This document shows positions 38,230 through 46,100 of a DNA stretch of 64,000 nucleotides, piece by piece. Source of the DNA: Streptomyces coelicoflavus. GTDB lineage: Bacteria; Actinomycetota; Actinomycetes; Streptomycetales; Streptomycetaceae. Positions within the stretch are counted from its first letter, which is position 1, and each line of letters starts with the position of its first letter. The notes below the pieces were generated by a model, which searched no databases, had not been told where the DNA came from, and worked only from the letters and a program-made list of their open reading frames with translations. The DNA is taken from positions 434,001-498,000 of the forward strand of contig NZ_BEWB01000006.1 in NCBI RefSeq assembly GCF_003112555.1, read 5' to 3'. Position numbers and translations under genes: made by a program.

Positions 38230-39717
38230 ATGTCCTACTCGTCCCTCCAGCTCGCCGCCACCTCCGCCGCGGAGACCCCACCCCACACCGGCGGTCTGCT
38301 CACCCTGATCGACGGCACGGCCGGCCTGCTGACCGTCGCCGCCATCGGCATCGCACTCCTGCTCTTCCTCATCATCAAGGTGCGGCTGCAACCCTTCGTC
38401 GCGCTGCTCGCCGTCTCCATAGCCGTCGGCCTGCTCGCCGGCCTGTCGGTCACCGAACTCTTCGGCACCGTCCAGAAGTCGGACGCCGTCTCCACCATCG
38501 AGTCCGGCATGGGCGGCATCCTCGGCCACGTCGCCATCATCATCGGCCTGGGCACCATGCTCGGCGCGATCCTCGAAGTCAGCGGCGGCGCACAGGTACT
38601 CGCCTCCCGCCTCCTCGGCCTCTTCGGGGAGAAGCGCGCCCCGCTCGCCATGGGCCTGACCGGCCTGATCTTCGGCATCCCGGTCTTCTTCGACGTGGGC
38701 ATCTTCGTCCTCGCGCCCATCGTCTACGCCGCCGCCAAGCGCTCCGGCAAGTCGATCCTGCTGTACTGCCTGCCGCTGCTGGCCGGCCTCTCCATGACCC
38801 ACGCCTTCCTGCCGCCGCACCCCGGCCCGGTGGCCGCCGCGGGACTGCTGAACGTCAAGCTCGGCTGGATCATCCTCATGGGCATCGTCTGCGGGATCCC
38901 CGCCGTCCTCGCCGCCTGGGTGTTCTCCGCCTGGATCGGCCGCCGCATCTTCGTGCCCGTGCCGCAGGACATGGTCGAGGCGTCCGAGGAGGCCAAGCAG
39001 GCCGTCATCGAGGAGCAGCGCAAGGCCGGCGTCGCGCCCACCGAGACCCCCGTCGCGCTCGGCACCGTCCTCGGCATCATCGGCACCCCGCTGGTCCTGA
39101 TCCTCGCCGCGACCTTCTCCTCCATCGCCCTGGACCCGTCCACCCTCCGCTCGGTGATCGAGTTCTTCGGCAACCCGTTCGTCGCCCTGACCATCGCCCT
39201 GCTCCTCGCCTACTACCTCCTCGGCATCCGGCGCGGCTGGTCCCGCAAGTCCCTGGAGACCGTCTCGACGGCCTCGCTGAAGCCGGTCGGCAACATCCTG
39301 CTGGTGGTCGGGGCCGGCGGTGTCTTCGGCGCCGTCCTCAAGGCCAGCGGCGTCGCGCAGGCCCTCTCGGACACCTTCAACGACGTCGGCCTGCCGGTGA
39401 TCGTCCTCGCCTACCTGATCTCCGTGGTGCTGCGGGTCGCGCAGGGCTCGGCGACGGTGGCGATCGTGACGACGGCGGGCATCGTGGCGCCGCTGCTCGC
39501 CGAGGGCGACCACTCGCAGGCGTTCGTCGCGCTGGTCATCATGGCCATCTCGGCGGGCTCCATCTTCGCCTCGCACGTCAACGACGGCGGCTTCTGGATG
39601 GTCGCCAAGTACTTCGGCATCAGCGAGCGGGACACGCTCAAGACGTGGACCGTGCTGGAGAGCGTCCTGTCGGTCGCCGGGTTCGTGGTGGCGGCGGTGG
39701 TGAGCCTGTTCGTGTAG
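38230..39717 (+). CDS. GntP-family permease (gluconate or D-serine type)
   Basis: A 495-residue transporter with about 12-13 membrane segments, the GntP family (gluconate:H+ symporters; also the D-serine permease DsdX). Family features: GLGTMLGAILEVSGGAQVLA, the GIPVFFDVGIFVLAPI motif, PPHPGPVAAA, RVAQGSATVAIVTTAGIV and SHVNDGGFWMV at the C-terminus. With a D-aminoacylase, D-serine-deaminase-like enzyme and RidA in the same locus, a D-serine/D-amino-acid permease is as plausible as gluconate; the neighbouring PfkB kinase argues for sugar acid. I leave the substrate open. Confidence 0.88.
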   Translation: MSYSSLQLAATSAAETPPHTGGLLTLIDGTAGLLTVAAIGIALLLFLIIKVRLQPFVALLAVSIAVGLLAGLSVTELFGTVQKSDAVSTIESGMGGILGHVAIIIGLGTMLGAILEVSGGAQVLASRLLGLFGEKRAPLAMGLTGLIFGIPVFFDVGIFVLAPIVYAAAKRSGKSILLYCLPLLAGLSMTHAFLPPHPGPVAAAGLLNVKLGWIILMGIVCGIPAVLAAWVFSAWIGRRIFVPVPQDMVEASEEAKQAVIEEQRKAGVAPTETPVALGTVLGIIGTPLVLILAATFSSIALDPSTLRSVIEFFGNPFVALTIALLLAYYLLGIRRGWSRKSLETVSTASLKPVGNILLVVGAGGVFGAVLKASGVAQALSDTFNDVGLPVIVLAYLISVVLRVAQGSATVAIVTTAGIVAPLLAEGDHSQAFVALVIMAISAGSIFASHVNDGGFWMVAKYFGISERDTLKTWTVLESVLSVAGFVVAAVVSLFV

Positions 39718-39806
39718 GCGGCTCGTGCGGGCGGCTCGTGTAGGCGTCTGATAACGAAGTTGGGGCTGGCTGTGCCCGACACAGGATCGTCGACCATACT
39801 GCCCGC

Positions 39807-40472
39807 GTGGAGCAGCGCAGAGGATCGACGAGCCAGCCCCTGGAAGGCGCCGGATTCGACCCGGCATTCATCCCCGGGCTCACCGCACCCGTGTCCGGTG
39901 AGCCCGAGGACGTGAGACGCGAGGAGGCGGAGGCCGGGAAGGACGCGGACGCGGAGACCGCGGACGCGTCGCAGTCTCCGGCCGCCGGCGAACCGTCCGC
40001 CGAGGACGCCGACGGCGCCGACGACGCCGCGGAACCGGCGGACGAGGCCCCCGTGGACGGCCCGGTCTTCGAGGCCTCCGACCGCCGCGCCAGGATCGTC
40101 GCGGACCACAAGGGCGTACGTCTCTCCCTCGACGACCAGAGCTGCGAGTTCCGCTGGGACGAGGTCGGCGCCGTCGAGACGGAGACGGGCCGCTTCGGCA
40201 AGCGGTTCACGGTGACGGTGCACACGCCGGACCGCCGCTGGTACCCGATCGAGATCGAGGCCGCGTCGCGCAGCCGCTTCGCGGAGTGGGAATCGGCCCT
40301 GGACGAGGTACTCGACGCGTACTTCGAGGACGGCGAGGCGGAGACCGAGGCCGAATCCGCGGTCACGTCGGAGAAGACGGACGACGACGCCGAGGACGCC
40401 GAGGACGCCGAGAAGGCCGAGAAGGCCGAGAAGGCCGACGACACCGAGGACGCCAAGGCCCGCGCCGAGTAA
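39807..40472 (+). CDS. Acidic protein with central conserved domain, function unknown
   Basis: A 221-residue protein. Residues 1-90 are acidic Ala/Asp/Glu-rich, 90-175 form a small folded beta-rich domain (ARIVADHKGVRLSLDDQ, EFRWDEVGAVE, RRWYPIEIEA), and the tail (from about 180) is a repetitive Glu-Lys-Ala run encoded by GCCGAGAAG-type units at about 40405-40437. The GTG start at 39807 is 89 bp after the GntP stop. The central domain resembles PH-like folds used to sense or bind surface charges, but I would not name it. No membrane segment. Confidence 0.6.
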   Translation: MEQRRGSTSQPLEGAGFDPAFIPGLTAPVSGEPEDVRREEAEAGKDADAETADASQSPAAGEPSAEDADGADDAAEPADEAPVDGPVFEASDRRARIVADHKGVRLSLDDQSCEFRWDEVGAVETETGRFGKRFTVTVHTPDRRWYPIEIEAASRSRFAEWESALDEVLDAYFEDGEAETEAESAVTSEKTDDDAEDAEDAEKAEKAEKADDTEDAKARAE

Positions 40473-40539
40473 GCGTTTCGGGTGAAGATCCGTGCACGCC
40501 CTCTTGCCGCGCCGTCGGCCATGGGATTTCTTGACCCCC

Positions 40540-41862
40540 ATGGCGGACACCACGGGCAACACCTCAGACGCGGGCGTATCGGTCGGCGCCGACTCGGCCC
40601 CCCGTAAGTCCAGTTGGCGCTACATCGGCCCCGGCATCGTCGTCGCGGCGACCGGCGTGGGCGCCGGCGACCTCGTGGCCACCCTCATCGCGGGCAGCAA
40701 CTTCGGCTACACCCTGCTGTGGGCGGCGGTCATCGGCTGCCTCGTGAAGATCTCCCTCGCCGAGGCGTGCGGCCGCTGGCACCTGGCCACCGGCCGCACG
40801 CTCTTCGACGGCTGGGCCAGCATCGGGCCCTGGACCACCTGGTTCTTCGCGATCTACGCCGTGATCTGGGGCTTCGTCTACGGCGCAGCGGCGATGTCGT
40901 CCAGCGCCCTGCCCCTCCAGGCCCTCTTCCCGGACGTGATGGGCCTCGAATGGTGGGGCATCGCCTGCGGCCTGGCGGGCCTGGTCTTCGTCTGGTTCAA
41001 CAAGTACAACGTCTTCGAGAAGGTCATGACGGTCCTGGTGGGCGTCATGTTCGTGGTGACGGTGTACCTGGCGATCCGGGTCACGCCCAACCTGGGCGAC
41101 GCCTTCGCCGGCCTCCTGCCGGTCCTCCCGGACGAGAAGGACTCGGTCCTCAACACGCTGGGCCTGATCGGCGGCGTGGGCGGCACCATCACGCTGGCCG
41201 CGTACGGCTACTGGGTCAACGCCAAGGGCTGGACCAACACCGGCTGGATGAAGGTCATGCGCCTGGACAACCGGGTCGCCTACGCCACGACCGGCATCTT
41301 CGTCGTCGCGATGCTCTTCGTCGGCGCCGAACTGCTCCACTCGGCGGGCATCGCGCTCGCGAGCGGAGACAAGGGCCTGATCCAGCTCGGCGACATCCTC
41401 GAGGACCAGTACGGCACGGCGACCGGCAAGCTCTTCCTCATCGGCTTCTTCGCCACCTCCTTCACCTCGCTGATCGGCGTCTGGCACGGCGTGAGCCTGA
41501 TGTTCGCCGACTTCCTGGCCCGCCGGCGCGGCGAACGGGAGGCGCGGGGAGACGAGCTGGCCTCCGGCCGCCGCGAACGCTCCTGGGCCTTCCGCGCCTA
41601 CCTGCTCTGGCTCACCTTCCCGCCCATCGTCCTGCTCTTCCAGGACGAGCCCTTCCGCCTCATCATCATCTACGGCGTCCTGGGCGCCGCCTTCATGCCC
41701 TTCCTCGCCCTCACCCTGATGTGGCTCCTCAACTCCTCCCGCACCCCGCGCGAGTGGCGCAACGGCAACCTCAGCAACGGCATGCTGACCGTGGCGGGCC
41801 TGCTGTTCCTGGTCCTGTGCGTGAAGCAGATCTGGGACCAGCCGTGGTCGGAGTTCTTCTGA
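40540..41862 (+). CDS. Nramp-related divalent metal transporter, non-canonical
   Basis: A 440-residue membrane protein with about 11 predicted helices. The first helix is GPGIVVAATGVGAGDLVATL: Nramp-like, but the canonical metal-binding D-P-G-N of Mn/Fe transporters is replaced by G-A-G-D. The later GVWHGVSLMFADF helix corresponds to TM6/TM7 and lacks the usual M-P-H. This places it among Nramp-related proteins (including the NrMT/Mg type) rather than true MntH. Substrate may be Mg2+ or another cation, not established. The ATG at 40540 is used. Convergent with the membrane protein at 41878. Confidence 0.78.
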   Translation: MADTTGNTSDAGVSVGADSAPRKSSWRYIGPGIVVAATGVGAGDLVATLIAGSNFGYTLLWAAVIGCLVKISLAEACGRWHLATGRTLFDGWASIGPWTTWFFAIYAVIWGFVYGAAAMSSSALPLQALFPDVMGLEWWGIACGLAGLVFVWFNKYNVFEKVMTVLVGVMFVVTVYLAIRVTPNLGDAFAGLLPVLPDEKDSVLNTLGLIGGVGGTITLAAYGYWVNAKGWTNTGWMKVMRLDNRVAYATTGIFVVAMLFVGAELLHSAGIALASGDKGLIQLGDILEDQYGTATGKLFLIGFFATSFTSLIGVWHGVSLMFADFLARRRGEREARGDELASGRRERSWAFRAYLLWLTFPPIVLLFQDEPFRLIIIYGVLGAAFMPFLALTLMWLLNSSRTPREWRNGNLSNGMLTVAGLLFLVLCVKQIWDQPWSEFF

Positions 41863-41877
41863 CCGTTCCGTTCCCGG

Positions 41878-43152
41878 CTACCGCAGCGCGTCCCATTCCT
41901 CACTGAGCGCGATCTCCCGCAGCTGGTCCATGGTCAGCGCGGGAGCGTCGCGGGTGGGCCGGCCGTGGGCGGAGCCGTTGTTGAACTCGCTGATCACCAC
42001 GCGGAAGCCGTCGTCACCCGGGCGCATGGTGTCGACCGTCCACATCACGACCCCCGGGACCCGGTCGTCGCCGATTCCCTGGCGGGTGGCGATGCGGGTG
42101 CCGTCGGGCAGGGTCGTCCCGGAGCCGTAGAGCTGACCGGCCACGTCGTCCATGCCGTGCTGGACGTTGACCTGGACCATGCTCGCGCCACGTCCGTCGT
42201 CGACGACGACGTAGGAGAACTCGGTCTCCTGGCCGCCCTTCTTGACCACGTTCAGCCCCTCGGGGAGCAGCCCGACGAGCGTCTTGGTGATGTCCTCGCC
42301 CGAGACGGCGGGGGGCCGCTCCTTCTCGGAGGCCCCGGCGGAGGCGGAGGGCGTCGGCCGGACCGGCGTGGCCGCGACCACGTCGCGCCACACGTCGGCC
42401 GTGACGAGCTTCTTCAACGCGTCGGTCGACAACGGCGGGTCCTCCCGCGTGATGGGCGCCCCCTTCTCGGCAGCGGAGTTCCACTCGCTCACGCTGACGT
42501 GCTGCCCCTCGGCCGTGACGAGGTCGGCGGACCAGAGCTTGGTGTCGACGCGCCGGTCGGGGTACTCGTAGCCCCGCATCAGCCGGAGCGTCGAACCGTC
42601 GTCCAGCCGGCTCGAGTCGCACGAGTCGTACGGGATGAAGGTCTGGTCCGGGCACTGGGTGAGCTGCCCCACCTCCGGACTCCCGGGCTCGACCCGCCCG
42701 AAGCCCAGACTGATCGCGGCCGCGCCCTCGCCGTCGTCGAACACGACCTGCGCGTACGGCCCCGGCTTCTCACCGGACCCCCGGGCGTCCGAGGCGCCGT
42801 ACTCGCCCTCGGGAAGCAGCTCCTTCAGCGACTTGAGGATGGCGTCGCCGGAGACCGGGGACGGAGCGGCCGAGGAGGACGCCCGGGCGGTGGTCCGGGA
42901 GGCCGCGGAGGACCGCTCGCCGTCGTCGGAGCCCCCCGACGGCAGCAGCATCGCCCCGCCCACCCCGATCAGGGCGACCCCGGCCACCCCGCCGAGCACG
43001 CCGGTACGGCGCCGCGTCAGCGCCCGGCGCCCGCGGGTGCGCCCCGCGTCGATGAGGGCCGTACGGTCGGCGGCCCGGAACGCACCGCCGGTGTCGCGCA
43101 GCGCGGCGGCGAGCTGCTCCTCGAAGGAGTCCTGCTGTTGCTTTTCGGGCAT
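41878..43152 (-). CDS. Membrane protein with duplicated extracytoplasmic domain, sigma-factor partner
   Basis: A 424-residue protein: about 45 basic cytoplasmic residues, one transmembrane helix (about 50-68, GVLGGVAGVALIGVGGAMLL), a Ser/Ala linker, then two similar domains of about 150 residues each (about 100-255 and 275-424). Each begins with SGDAILKSLKELLPEG or SGEDITKTLVGLLPEGL and ends in a helix (D-A-L-K-K-L-V / D-Q-L-R-E-I-A). The N-terminus lacks the zinc-binding HxxxCxxC of classic anti-sigma factors, but it lies directly downstream of the ECF sigma gene, so it may act as a non-zinc anti-sigma/sensor. Proposed from context only. Confidence 0.7.
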   Translation of the reverse strand: MPEKQQQDSFEEQLAAALRDTGGAFRAADRTALIDAGRTRGRRALTRRRTGVLGGVAGVALIGVGGAMLLPSGGSDDGERSSAASRTTARASSSAAPSPVSGDAILKSLKELLPEGEYGASDARGSGEKPGPYAQVVFDDGEGAAAISLGFGRVEPGSPEVGQLTQCPDQTFIPYDSCDSSRLDDGSTLRLMRGYEYPDRRVDTKLWSADLVTAEGQHVSVSEWNSAAEKGAPITREDPPLSTDALKKLVTADVWRDVVAATPVRPTPSASAGASEKERPPAVSGEDITKTLVGLLPEGLNVVKKGGQETEFSYVVVDDGRGASMVQVNVQHGMDDVAGQLYGSGTTLPDGTRIATRQGIGDDRVPGVVMWTVDTMRPGDDGFRVVISEFNNGSAHGRPTRDAPALTMDQLREIALSEEWDALR

Positions 43153-43196
43153 GGCGAACCACCCTTTCCGCGTGGGTGAAGAGAGATGGGAGAACT

Positions 43197-43238
43197 CGAC
43201 GAGAAGGGAACGACGAGAAGGGAACGACGAGAAGGGAA
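43197..43238. repeat. Three tandem 14-bp repeats (CGACGAGAAGGGAA)
   Basis: Three exact 14-bp units, with part of a fourth, in the 111-bp gap between the sigma factor and its membrane partner. On the genes' strand they read TTCCCTTCTCGTCG. They may be regulatory or a slippage product; each unit contains a purine-rich core. Confidence 0.85.
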
Positions 43239-43263
43239 CGGCGGGACGGCAGGAGAACGGACG

Positions 43264-43776
43264 TCAGGGTCTGGCGTACTCGGCGAGATCCGCGCCCAGC
43301 AGCGCCCGCAGCCGGCCGAGCGCCCGCGAGCACCGCGTCCGCACCGCCGCCGAACTGACGCCGAGTACGTCGGCGGTCTGCTCGACCGAGCGATCGTCCC
43401 AGTACCGCAGGACGACGACCGCCCGGTCCTTGGCGGGCAGCCGCGCGAGCGCGTCCAGCAGCGTCAGCCGCAGCGACGCGTCCCCGTCACCGGCGCCGGG
43501 CAGATCGGGAAAGACATCGGTCGCCCGCTCCCCGCTGCTGCGCCGCCGCTGATGTGCGAGGAAGGCGCGGGTGAGCACGGTCTGTGCGTAGGCGGCCGGG
43601 TTCTCCACCCGCGACACCCGCCCCCACCGCACGTACAGCCGCCCGAAGGTCTCCTGCACGAGATCCTCGGCCAGATGCGTGTCCCCGGCGGTGAGCAGGC
43701 AGGCGGACCGGTACAGGTGCCCGGCCCGCGCCGCCGCGAACTCGGCGTACTCGTCCGTCCGTCTCTGCCGTGCCAT
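43264..43776 (-). CDS. ECF sigma factor, SigE-family (SigE-type, no anti-sigma zinc motif)
   Basis: A 170-residue extracytoplasmic-function sigma factor. Region 2 (residues 10-80) has the -10 recognition helix AEDLVQETFGRLYVRWGRV, and region 4 (about 110-160) ends with the helix-turn-helix VEQTADVLGVSSAAVRTRCSRAL. The LVQETF and RYWDDRSVEQTA signatures are those of SigE/ECF-family proteins in Streptomyces. It heads a two-gene unit with the duplicated-domain membrane protein downstream. Target promoters unknown. Confidence 0.9.
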   Translation of the reverse strand: MARQRRTDEYAEFAAARAGHLYRSACLLTAGDTHLAEDLVQETFGRLYVRWGRVSRVENPAAYAQTVLTRAFLAHQRRRSSGERATDVFPDLPGAGDGDASLRLTLLDALARLPAKDRAVVVLRYWDDRSVEQTADVLGVSSAAVRTRCSRALGRLRALLGADLAEYARP

Positions 43777-43981
43777 AACCAGCGCCCCCGATGCCTGCTG
43801 CCTTCACCTCATCAATGCGGTGGACCCCCGGAAATGTTTCATACGGACTTCACAGCACTTGGTCGGCCCTCCCCGCCTTGACGTCGAGGATCACGAGGCC
43901 CGGTGGGCGACCCTGCCGAGAGCGGGAGCGGCGGCGTACGGGGCGCCTTGACGGCGGTTGGGGCGGTCTATCTTTTCGGGC

Positions 43982-44866
43982 ATGGATCATCAGGGCGCGT
44001 TTCGCCGCGCAGCGCTTGAGCTGGGCATCCCGGGCGACGAGATCAGCAGGTTCAGCCGGCACCTCCGTCCGTCGGTCGGACTGTCCGGGGGCGGTGGTGC
44101 TCCGGTCGGGCGGATGGGCGGGCTTCCCCGGCTGCCGGTGGGCATGGAGTGGCCGTCCGCAGGGGACATTCCGTTGCCGTTGCTCCTTTCCGTCGATTGT
44201 GGGGCGCTGCCGGGAGCCGACGGCTTCGACCTGCCGGTGGACGGGACGCTGCTCTTCTTCGTGCACCAGGAGAGGGACCACGAGGACCGTTCCGGGAGGT
44301 ACGCGCGAGTCGTGCATGTACCGGACGGCACCGTGACGGCGGTCGCGGAAGCTCCCGAGCCCCACTGTGTCCGCGAGCAGTTCGACGTCAGCGCCCGGCT
44401 CGGGGCGGAACTGCCCCTCTGGCTCCAGGAGGGCGACGAGGACTGGCACGAGTTCTGGGAGGACCTCGAATGGGAGGACATGTCTCCCTTCCAGCAGCGG
44501 CTGGCCCGGTACATGGAACGCGACCTGCCGCACCTGGACGAACTGCGGACCCTGGCCCACGACGTCTGGCCGTCCGGCGCCGGCGTCGTCCTCGGTGGGT
44601 ATGTCGACGACGAGGTGATCAACGGCATCGCGGAGCAGACCCTCGCGGGACGCGAGAAGGCAGGCGAGATCCCGGCCATCCCGATCGCGAAATGGTATTC
44701 CCACCTGGAGGAGGAGAAGCACCGGTTGGCAGGCGAATGGATATCGCTCGCCAGTGAGGCACGGGCCTACGAGGAGTACTGCACGAGTTTCGTGATCCGC
44801 CACGACGACCTGGCTGCCGCTCGGGTGGACAAGGCACTGGCCGTGACCCGGTTCGAGGCCCCGTGA
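43982..44866 (+). CDS. DUF1963 (YwqG-like) protein
   Basis: A 294-residue soluble protein. It matches the YwqG/DUF1963 pattern: GRMGGLPRLPVGMEWP near residue 45, then L-P-L-L-L-S-V-D-C-G and an acidic central stretch (EGDEDWHEFWEDLEWED). The W-P motif with surrounding glycines is the family hallmark. YwqG-like proteins are often found as immunity-type or stress-related proteins; no toxin is adjacent. The ATG at 43982 is preferred to 43958. The DNA here is visibly a little lower in GC than its neighbours. Confidence 0.75.
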   Translation: MDHQGAFRRAALELGIPGDEISRFSRHLRPSVGLSGGGGAPVGRMGGLPRLPVGMEWPSAGDIPLPLLLSVDCGALPGADGFDLPVDGTLLFFVHQERDHEDRSGRYARVVHVPDGTVTAVAEAPEPHCVREQFDVSARLGAELPLWLQEGDEDWHEFWEDLEWEDMSPFQQRLARYMERDLPHLDELRTLAHDVWPSGAGVVLGGYVDDEVINGIAEQTLAGREKAGEIPAIPIAKWYSHLEEEKHRLAGEWISLASEARAYEEYCTSFVIRHDDLAAARVDKALAVTRFEAP

Positions 44867-45092
44867 CCGGACTGATTGGTCCGCGACTGCCCTCGCGCCC
44901 CGCAGGCCGGGGTGGTCGCCGGCGCACGGTGCGCGTCAGCGCGGGGCAAGCGGAGGTTCCTTCTCGTACGCGATATGGGTGAACGGGCCGGTGGCTCGGG
45001 TCACGGCGGATGGTCCGTCTTCTACGTTCGGTGATGGCATATGCGGGCCGCAAGGGGACTCTTGGGAGCAGGACCGGCGAAAGGCTCACCTG

Positions 45093-45995
45093 ATGTCGGG
45101 GTTGGGGAGCGCGATGGCGCGGACGGTGTCCTTCGGGCCGTCCGTCGGGTGCTGCCTGCTGGCGGTCTCGCTGGCGCTGCGCGCGCGGTGGGCCGGCGGA
45201 CGGGTGCGTACGCGACTGCTGATGCTGGCGGGTTCGGCGGTGGCGGGGGGCGTGTACCGGCTGCTGGCCGGCGCGCTGTCGACGCACCCGTCGGATGCCG
45301 GGGCGGACCAACGACCGCTGCTGGAGCCGGTGGTGGCCGTCGGAGCACCGCTCGCGGTGGGCCTGGCGGCGGCCGGTCTGGTGATCGCGGCCGACACGGG
45401 CGCCGGGAGACCGGTGCTGTTGCGGAGGGTGCTCGACGGGCTCGTCGCGGCGGGAGCCGCGTTCATGGCGGGCTGGGTACTGCTGCGCGGGACCGGCGGC
45501 GGCTGGCGGCTGGGGGAGGGGATGGTGGGGTTCCTGTGGGCCGCCGAACTGGTCTTCCTCAGCTTCCTGCTGGCCCTGTGCCGCCGCGTGCGCAGTGACC
45601 GGAGGGCCACGGTGTGGGCGGGGGTCGCCGGACTGTCCCTCATGGTGCTCGGCGACACCATGCACCTGTGGACGGTCGGCCCGCACCGACTCGACGTGGA
45701 CGCCGCTCAGTTGGTCGCCGGTTGCAAGACCGTGGGCCTGCTGGTGATCGCCGTCGGCCCGTGGCTGCCCGGCGGGGCCGACGTCCTGGGTACGGCCCGG
45801 CCGACGCTGCGGTGGGGGATGGAGGGTGCGGCGGCGTTCGTGCCCCTGGCCGTCTGTACGGTCATGGCGCTGGGACACGTATTGGCCCCCACCGCACGGG
45901 ACCCGGTTCCGCTGCTGGTGGGCGGGACGGTGCTGCTCAGTCTCTGGCTGCGCCAGAGATTCCTGCCGGGCGACACCATGGAGAGGGGCGGCTGA
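45093..45995 (+). CDS. Seven-helix membrane protein of unknown function
   Basis: A 300-residue integral membrane protein with about eight hydrophobic helices (GPSVGCCLLAVSLALRAR, GAPLAVGLAAAGLVIAAD, GAAFMAGWVLL, FLWAAELVFLSFLLALC, and so on) and no soluble domain. It resembles the membrane sensor parts of Streptomyces signalling proteins but has no output domain. The frame is open from 44979; the ATG at 45093 has a GAAAGG-type ribosome-binding site and removes a 38-residue polar leader, so I use it. Function unknown. Confidence 0.6.
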   Translation: MSGLGSAMARTVSFGPSVGCCLLAVSLALRARWAGGRVRTRLLMLAGSAVAGGVYRLLAGALSTHPSDAGADQRPLLEPVVAVGAPLAVGLAAAGLVIAADTGAGRPVLLRRVLDGLVAAGAAFMAGWVLLRGTGGGWRLGEGMVGFLWAAELVFLSFLLALCRRVRSDRRATVWAGVAGLSLMVLGDTMHLWTVGPHRLDVDAAQLVAGCKTVGLLVIAVGPWLPGGADVLGTARPTLRWGMEGAAAFVPLAVCTVMALGHVLAPTARDPVPLLVGGTVLLSLWLRQRFLPGDTMERGG

Positions 45996-46051
45996 GCCTC
46001 GCGCGGCGGTGGACGCCGGGGGCCGGCCTCGAGCGGAGGCGGCCGCAGACA

Positions 46052-46087
46052 GGCACCCCCGCCCGGACCTTCGCGGGCGGGGGAGCC
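46052..46087. terminator. Bidirectional terminator hairpin
   Basis: CCCCCGCCC (46056-46064), 10-base loop, GGGCGGGGG (46075-46083): a perfect 9-bp stem extended by GGC/GCC after an A-A mismatch. It sits between the convergent ends of the membrane protein gene and the chitinase gene, so it may terminate both. Confidence 0.7.
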
Positions 46088-46100
46088 TGCCGGTCGTGGG

